Assembly: GCA_009845505.1 (NCBI GenBank)
Contig: VXZL01000580.1
Span: forward strand, 1-11,425
Source: Candidatus Poribacteria bacterium
GTDB lineage: Bacteria; Poribacteria; WGA-4E; WGA-3G
Length of the DNA: 11,425 bases
Reading direction: 5' to 3'
Shown: piece after piece, positions 7,119 to 11,425 of the stretch
Layout of the letters: every line of letters begins with the position of its first letter
Numbering within the stretch: position 1 is the stretch's first letter
Made by a program: the position numbers and the translations under genes
Notes under the pieces: model-generated
What the model was told of the DNA's origin: nothing
The model's database searches: none
The model's input: only the letters and a program-made list of their open reading frames with translations

Positions 7119-8183
7119 TCAATCCAGCGCATTCACCACAGCATCACCGACCTGCGAGGTTTTGGCTTGACCACCAAGGTCGGATGGGAGGGTTTTGCCT
7201 TCCTCGACGACCTTCAGTACAGCTGCATCTATCGTTTCCGCTGCTGCTTCTTCACCCATGAACCGCAACATCATCGCACCAGAGATAATTGCCGCCAGCG
7301 GATTCGCGATGCCCATCCCCATGATGTCTGGCGCGCTCCCGTGAACCGGCTCGAACATTGAGGGAAATCGGCGTTGTGGGTCGATATTGCCGCTCGCTGC
7401 CAGTCCCATGCTGCCGGTGATAATCGCGCCGATGTCGGTGAGAATATCCCCGAATAGGTTACTCGCGACGACCACATCAAAGTCCTCCGGTCTCCGTACG
7501 AAATCCATACACGCTGCATCAACGAGCAGCGATTCTGTCTCTATATCGGGATACTTTGCAGCGACCCGCTCGAAGGCTGTATCCCATACAATCATGCCGT
7601 AACCTTGCGCGTTTGACTTGGTGATTGAAGTAACTTTGCGCTTCTTATTTCGTGCTTGCGCCTGCTCGAAGGCATAAGCGATAATGCGCTCGCAGCCGTG
7701 GCGCGTAAATATCCCAACCTGCACACCGATCTCTTCAGGAAACCCTTGGTACTGAAAACCACCGACGTTGGCATACTCGCCTTCTGTGTTCTCTCTTATC
7801 ACTACGAAATCAATATCCCAAGCCTCTTTGTTTTTCAGTGGTGTGTTAATGCCGGGATAGAGGACACTGGGTCGTTCACAGACGTACTGATCGAATCTAC
7901 GTCGGATTGGCAGCAGAAGTCCATTGAGCGCAATGTGGTCTTGGATGTCGGGGTGTCCGACTGCGCCAAGATAAATCTGGTCGAACGCTGCAAGGGTATC
8001 AAGGGCATCTGCTGGCATCATGTACCCATGCTCGAAATAGTAGTCGGAGCCCCAAGGAAACTCCACAAAGTCCCATTTGATGTCATACCTATCGGCGATA
8101 GCGTTGAGGACCTTGAGACCCTCCTCGATCACTTCAATCCCGATTCCATCACCCCGAATTATCGCAATCTTATATTCAGCCAT
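7119..8183 (-). CDS. Tartrate/D-malate dehydrogenase-type decarboxylating oxidoreductase
   Basis: The 354-residue protein belongs to the isocitrate/isopropylmalate dehydrogenase superfamily and is closest, from memory, to tartrate dehydrogenase (TtuC) and D-malate dehydrogenase (DmlA). These oxidise a 2-hydroxyacid with NAD+ and a divalent metal. Features: GDGIG (11-15); the WGSDYY...HGYMMPAD block (44-59) typical of this branch; R104; R130-ENTEGE-Y137; catalytic K189 in TKSNAQ; metal ligands D222, D246 and D250 in the SNLFGDILTD signature; and FEPVHGSAPDI (277-287) in the cofactor region. It appears complete and active. I chose ATG 8183 (MAEYKIA) because it matches the family start and has AAGGG just upstream; the frame is open back to a TTG at 8228 but the added residues are basic and unfamiliar. 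It lies 46 bases after the peptidase stop, probably in one operon. Confidence 0.92.
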   Translation of the reverse strand: MAEYKIAIIRGDGIGIEVIEEGLKVLNAIADRYDIKWDFVEFPWGSDYYFEHGYMMPADALDTLAAFDQIYLGAVGHPDIQDHIALNGLLLPIRRRFDQYVCERPSVLYPGINTPLKNKEAWDIDFVVIRENTEGEYANVGGFQYQGFPEEIGVQVGIFTRHGCERIIAYAFEQAQARNKKRKVTSITKSNAQGYGMIVWDTAFERVAAKYPDIETESLLVDAACMDFVRRPEDFDVVVASNLFGDILTDIGAIITGSMGLAASGNIDPQRRFPSMFEPVHGSAPDIMGMGIANPLAAIISGAMMLRFMGEEAAAETIDAAVLKVVEEGKTLPSDLGGQAKTSQVGDAVVNALD

Positions 8184-8229
8184 ATTTCCCTTTCTATGAT
8201 TCCTATTTTGCCTTTTCGCTGATTTCAAC

Positions 8230-9348
8230 TCAAGGGCTCTCTGGTTTGTCTTTCTCGAAACAGTTCAAGACAGCATCCCACGCCAACTCGGAAGCGATAT
8301 GACTTAAGACGAAGTGATTGATATCCGGATTGTCCACCTCATCTGTTGTCACAGCATATAAGACATCACCATCAGCACTGGTATGAAATGGATAAATCGC
8401 CCGTGTCATTGAACTGTGAACATGTTTAGCCAATTGGCGGAGCTCGTCGATGTTGAGTTTCTGATTGGTAACCACCAAGGTTAAAGTCGTATTGCCCACT
8501 GACGGATTCGCTTTACTATCATCGGAGGGCGGCAAATTCACAACATCCTTGAGTGTATGCCTTTTGCCCGTTTGCGGGTTGTAATGCCCTCTAACGACTT
8601 CGCCTTGGCGATTCATGATGGCTCCGAGCGAATTGACGACACTAAATACCGCAACCTTTGTGGGTCCAGTTTGGTGGAAAGCCCCACCCTGCCCCGCACT
8701 TTCGCTTTGGAAAGGTTTCAATAGCCATTTCCCACAAGTCGCGGAACGACCTGCGCCTCTGGCACCGAGGGGAAAAATACCCGGCTTCGCCGTCCGTAAA
8801 GCTGCGCGACCCAACGCTTTATCGGGATAGATCCAGTTATCTCGGAAGAAATCATAGATGATAGCCCCACGTACGTCATAGATACCTGAATAACGGCTCT
8901 GCGCGAATATCTCAGCAGATACCCCGGTTGCAGCCTCTAAACCGTAAAGAGAACCACCCGCAAAACAGATAGCACTGACACCACCATCTGCAGCAGCGAT
9001 ACCTTGAATGGTTCCAGGCATTCCGCCCCGAATATCAACGACAGATTTTGCCTCGTTAGGAAAATAGAACACAGTGCATCCTGTAGGTCCTTCCTCATAC
9101 TCCGCGACACCTATATGCAGAGATAGGAAGTCAAATTCGAGGACAGGACCTTCAAATGTAGTTTTAGGTACGAGGTGTGCATTATCGTTCGTTACAGGCT
9201 CTGGATTGTCTACCATTTTTGGATTCCTTTGTGATGTGTCCTGGCTCTCATTTGCTAACACAGCAGAAGCCAACAGCACCATAGTGATTAGCAGAGAGAA
9301 ATGGTTAATTTTTATTATTCGATTTTGGGTCGGCACGTCCTTAAACAT
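8230..9348 (-). CDS. P1-family (DmpA/NylC-like) secreted aminopeptidase/amidase
   Basis: A 372-residue protein of the P1 (S58) family of self-cleaving N-terminal-nucleophile hydrolases. Residues 1-32 form a signal peptide (basic start, FSLLITMVLLASAVLA, cleavage after Ala32). Family blocks follow: GPTGCTV, VDIRGGMPGT, CFAGGSLYGLEAATGV, GARGAGRSATCGKW and the VVNSLG strand. The predicted autocleavage site is Asn286/Thr287 in VGNTTL, giving a beta chain of about 86 residues with AIYPFHTSADGD. Asn/Thr is the pair used by nylon-oligomer hydrolase NylC, whereas DmpA uses Gly/Ser, so an amidase specificity is possible. The true substrate is unknown. ATG 9348 is preferred over the in-frame GTG at 9360 because that GTG is part of the ribosome site GTGAGGA. 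It is first in a minus-strand run leading to the dehydrogenase. Confidence 0.92.
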   Translation of the reverse strand: MFKDVPTQNRIIKINHFSLLITMVLLASAVLANESQDTSQRNPKMVDNPEPVTNDNAHLVPKTTFEGPVLEFDFLSLHIGVAEYEEGPTGCTVFYFPNEAKSVVDIRGGMPGTIQGIAAADGGVSAICFAGGSLYGLEAATGVSAEIFAQSRYSGIYDVRGAIIYDFFRDNWIYPDKALGRAALRTAKPGIFPLGARGAGRSATCGKWLLKPFQSESAGQGGAFHQTGPTKVAVFSVVNSLGAIMNRQGEVVRGHYNPQTGKRHTLKDVVNLPPSDDSKANPSVGNTTLTLVVTNQKLNIDELRQLAKHVHSSMTRAIYPFHTSADGDVLYAVTTDEVDNPDINHFVLSHIASELAWDAVLNCFEKDKPESP

Positions 9349-9353
9349 TTTAA

Positions 9354-9360
9354 TCCTCAC
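9354..9360 (-). promoter_or_regulatory. Ribosome binding site of the peptidase gene
   Basis: On the minus strand GTGAGGA stands five bases before ATG 9348. It includes the in-frame GTG that would add four residues, so the shorter protein is preferred. Confidence 0.6.
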
Positions 9361-9387
9361 GCAGCGAGCCTTCTGAATTTCTGTTAA

Positions 9388-9417
9388 AGTTTAAGCCTAA
9401 TCGGTGGTGTGTGTCAA
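9388..9417 (-). promoter_or_regulatory. Sigma70-type promoter for the peptidase-dehydrogenase unit
   Basis: On the minus strand a perfect -35 TTGACA (9417-9412) is followed by 18 bases and TAAACT (9393-9388), four of six matches to the -10 consensus. Transcription would start near 9381, giving a leader of about 33 bases. A second TTGACA on the same strand (9470-9465) has only a weak -10 (TAATCT) after 16 bases and is a poorer alternative. Confidence 0.5.
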
Positions 9418-9492
9418 GTCCTATTAATGTATTGCCAGTTAGAGATTAACACTTAGCGGTTTGGTGTCAAAAACTTTACGCCCCTTTAGATG

Positions 9493-9521
9493 TTGCACGA
9501 GATAAAATATTGTGCTATGCT
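9493..9521 (+). promoter_or_regulatory. Extended -10 promoter for the GGT-like gene
   Basis: TTGCAC (9493-9498), a 17-base spacer, then TATGCT (9516-9521) preceded by TGC, an extended -10 arrangement. The predicted start is near 9528, giving a leader of about 56 bases to ATG 9584. It is divergent from the peptidase promoter about 76 bases away. Confidence 0.5.
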
Positions 9522-9569
9522 CTAACGCAGAGAACGGCATTAGAAAATTAGAATAACTTCCGATGATAG

Positions 9570-9574
9570 AGGAG
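9570..9574 (+). promoter_or_regulatory. Ribosome binding site of the GGT-like gene
   Basis: AGGAG, within the purine run AGAGGAGAG (9568-9576), lies nine bases before ATG 9584. It falls inside the seven codons that would be added by the in-frame ATG at 9563, so 9584 is the likelier start. Confidence 0.65.
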
Positions 9575-9583
9575 AGAAAATCG

Positions 9584-11200
9584 ATGTCAAATACGCAAGA
9601 AATTGGCTGGAACACAGTCAGTAAAACAGGAGCCGTTGCAGCCGGTGGTGCGGGAGCTGTCGCAGCAGGGATTGAAATTCTGGAAGCAGGCGGTAATGCA
9701 GCAGATGCAGCAGCCGGAACGATTCTTGCCCTTAACGTTACAGACCACGGGGCCTGTTCTATTGGTGGTGAGGTGCCGCTCCTTATCTATGACGCAGGAA
9801 AACAGGAAGTGAAATCGCTCTCTGGACAGGGACGCGCACCGCTTTCACAAGATGCTATCGATTGGTACATGGAAAACGGGATCCCGAACGGTGACATCAA
9901 AATGGCACCTGTGCCGTCGGTTGTGGACCTCTGCACGACAACGCTCAAATTGTATGGCACAAAAACATTTGAGGACATCGTGGGTCCCACACTCGCACTA
10001 CTGGATGCTGGTGAGGCAGACTGGCACTCTGATTTGGCGGTCACCCTCCGTAGGATGGTCGAAGAAGAACGGAAAACATCCGGGAGTCGTGAGGAAAAAG
10101 TCCAGGCCGCAAGCGATCGGTTCTACGGACGGAACGGCGTTAATACCGATATTGCCGATGCATTAGAAGGCTTTTACATTGATAAGGGTGGATTCCTTCG
10201 TAAGAGAGATCTCGCTGCGCACGTTACGCTTGTTGAAGATCCCGTATCGGTAGAATATCAAGGCTATACGGTGTACAAGTGCGGTCCGTGGACGCAAGGT
10301 CCCTATCTCTGTCAGGCACTGCGGTTATTAGAAGGCTTCGATCTCAAAGCGATGGGACACTTCTCAGCAGACTACGTGCATGTGGTCACAGAAGCACTCA
10401 AACTGGCGATGGCGGATCGGGATGCGTACTACGCCGACCCAGAATTTGTGGGTGTCCCGTTATCAGCACTGCTTTCCGATGCTTATACCGAAATCCGCCG
10501 ACCTCTCATTGATATGCAAAAAGCCTCACTCGAAGCACGACCCGGCGACGTAGACAATATGGAACCGCTAAAAGCGGACGGTGTTTTCAGACCGGGTGTC
10601 GGTGGAACAACGACCTGCGTCGTTGCCGACCGATGGGGAAATGTCGTTTCTGCTACGCCGAGTGCAAACGTCTATCACGCAGGTGGCACAGTCGGCCCGA
10701 CGGGTGTCAGTTATGGCAACCGGCTGCGGAGTCTCAATACAACGCCGGGACACCCGAACTGTATCCAACCCGGAAAGCGTCCGAGAATTACGCTTACACC
10801 TACACTGGTGCTTAAAGACGGATCTCCGATTTTAGCAATCAGTGTTGCGGGTGGAGACTTGCAAGACCAAGCGACGATGAATTTGCTGCTCGATTTCGTT
10901 GAGTTCGATATGCTACCGGAAGCTGCTGTCACGGCACCGCGTTTTGCCACAGCACATCACGAAAATTCGTTTGACCCGAACCCTAACCGTCCGCAGACAT
11001 TTGGACAAGCGGGTTCGTTGACTATCACTGAGAGTGTAGGTGAAGATGTGTGTGAAGAACTTGCGAGACGTGGACATCAAGTCAGGGCACACAGCGGTGC
11101 TATTGCAGTCCCTGTTATGCTCTATATCAATAAAGCGGACGGAATGTTCTATGCTGCCGGAGATCCAGCGACTGGTAGGCATGCTGCAGGATTGGGGTAA
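9584..11200 (+). CDS. Gamma-glutamyltransferase-like Ntn hydrolase
   Basis: The 538-residue protein has the full gamma-glutamyltransferase fold order. EAGGNAADAAAGTILALNV (34-52) and SIGGEVPLLIYD match the N-terminal block, and R84 in SGQGRAP matches the Arg that binds the substrate carboxylate. The self-cleavage nucleophile is predicted as Thr342 in GG-T-TTCVVAD followed by WGNVVSATPS. PGKRPRITLTPTLVLKDG (396-413) matches the block whose two serines bind the glutamyl group in classic enzymes, but here they read Ile-Thr, and the following GTPGGSR is replaced by AGGDLQDQA. It therefore belongs to a divergent branch unlikely to be a standard glutathione enzyme; the substrate is unknown. There is no signal peptide, unlike periplasmic GGT. 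The start at 9584 follows AGGAG. It is divergent from the P1 peptidase gene, and no intrinsic terminator is seen after the TAA. Confidence 0.9.
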   Translation: MSNTQEIGWNTVSKTGAVAAGGAGAVAAGIEILEAGGNAADAAAGTILALNVTDHGACSIGGEVPLLIYDAGKQEVKSLSGQGRAPLSQDAIDWYMENGIPNGDIKMAPVPSVVDLCTTTLKLYGTKTFEDIVGPTLALLDAGEADWHSDLAVTLRRMVEEERKTSGSREEKVQAASDRFYGRNGVNTDIADALEGFYIDKGGFLRKRDLAAHVTLVEDPVSVEYQGYTVYKCGPWTQGPYLCQALRLLEGFDLKAMGHFSADYVHVVTEALKLAMADRDAYYADPEFVGVPLSALLSDAYTEIRRPLIDMQKASLEARPGDVDNMEPLKADGVFRPGVGGTTTCVVADRWGNVVSATPSANVYHAGGTVGPTGVSYGNRLRSLNTTPGHPNCIQPGKRPRITLTPTLVLKDGSPILAISVAGGDLQDQATMNLLLDFVEFDMLPEAAVTAPRFATAHHENSFDPNPNRPQTFGQAGSLTITESVGEDVCEELARRGHQVRAHSGAIAVPVMLYINKADGMFYAAGDPATGRHAAGLG

Positions 11201-11224
11201 AACGAGAGCGAAAATAGCCTGACT

Positions 11225-11335
11225 TTATGCATCAAAATCCCCGCGCAAGATGCGTTCGGAAGGGGATAATGCGTCTTCGTCGTCCAATGCTACCTCAATT
11301 TCTGACTTTTTCCATAGGGGTCCGACATGCATCAT
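11225..11335 (-). CDS. Possible small ORF or 3' remnant of a gene
   Basis: On the minus strand a frame ending in TAA reads as a protein-like tail, with VGPLWKKSEIEVALDDED followed by ALSPSERILRGDFDA. From the ATG pair at 11335 it would be 36 residues, strongly acidic. The frame is open further up to a TAG (11389-11387), giving up to 53 codons without another ATG, and another stop lies above that. No good ribosome site precedes the ATG. The composition looks more like real coding sequence than noise, so it may be a small protein or the decayed end of a larger gene. I do not recognise the family. Confidence 0.35.
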   Translation of the reverse strand: MMHVGPLWKKSEIEVALDDEDALSPSERILRGDFDA

Positions 11336-11404
11336 ATTGAAAGGTTCAATTTCTGTGTTCCCCTCAACCTTACTAAAGTTTGGACGCTATTGTAAAGTTA
11401 TGCT

Positions 11405-11419
11405 GCCTTTTCAAAAGGC
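11405..11419. repeat. Perfect inverted repeat
   Basis: GCCTTTT (11405-11411), a single C, then AAAAGGC (11413-11419). A real hairpin would lose some central pairs to its loop. It lies at the window edge, with unknown sequence beyond, and could be a dispersed palindromic repeat or part of a terminator for a gene outside the window. Confidence 0.4.
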
Positions 11420-11425
11420 GGGGGC

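Noticed and set aside
7656..8222. 188-codon plus-strand frame
   Set aside because: It is antisense to the well-supported dehydrogenase gene and shows no family features; it reflects that gene's codon pattern.
1..11425. CRISPR array, tRNA, rRNA or transposase gene
   Set aside because: No regularly spaced repeats, no tRNA cloverleaf or rRNA-like sequence, and no DDE or recombinase protein seen on either strand.

Overview
The window reads as ordinary bacterial chromosome of intermediate G+C with compact gene spacing, Shine-Dalgarno-led starts and TGA/TAA stops. The mix of an ankyrin protein, a tartrate/D-malate-type dehydrogenase, a P1-family peptidase, a gamma-glutamyltransferase-like enzyme and short dispersed repeats (a GATTTACAG-type tandem repeat and a GTAGCGCAAACTG-type hairpin) resembles uncultured lineages such as Candidatus Poribacteria. 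That assignment is an inference from memory of similar sequences, not a search result.

Layout. Bases 1-382 hold no convincing gene but contain a degenerate tandem repeat, a near-consensus sigma70 promoter (115-143) and a long leader. This feeds a plus-strand polytopic membrane protein (383-2500) that looks like a GT-C-type glycosyltransferase or related protein, with a C-terminal beta-sandwich-like (carbohydrate-binding-like) domain. Ten bases beyond its stop lies the end of a convergent ankyrin-repeat gene (2511-3200, minus). A nested inverted repeat (3271-3320) separates it from a run of minus-strand genes whose transcription order is: P1 peptidase (9348-8230), tartrate/malate-type dehydrogenase (8183-7119), DUF4037 nucleotidyltransferase-like protein (7023-6025), GNAT acetyltransferase (5996-5136), SAM methyltransferase with an internal amber codon (5131-4337), and APH-family phosphotransferase (4280-3408). 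A 235-base divergent region (9349-9583) carries promoters facing both ways and drives a plus-strand gamma-glutamyltransferase-like gene (9584-11200). The last 225 bases hold a possible small minus-strand ORF and a perfect palindrome.

How the genes may work together. The peptidase and the glutamyltransferase-like protein are both predicted self-cleaving, threonine-nucleophile amide hydrolases read divergently from one control region; with the hydroxyacid dehydrogenase they suggest breakdown of amide or peptide compounds and small organic acids. The four tightly spaced genes 7023 to 3408 encode four group-transfer folds (nucleotidyl, acetyl, methyl, phosphoryl), the same chemistries used to modify aminoglycosides or their ribosomal target. 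These families are broad, so a shared role is only a hypothesis. The clearest anomaly is the methyltransferase, whose frame is intact on both sides of a single TAG where relatives usually seem to have Trp.
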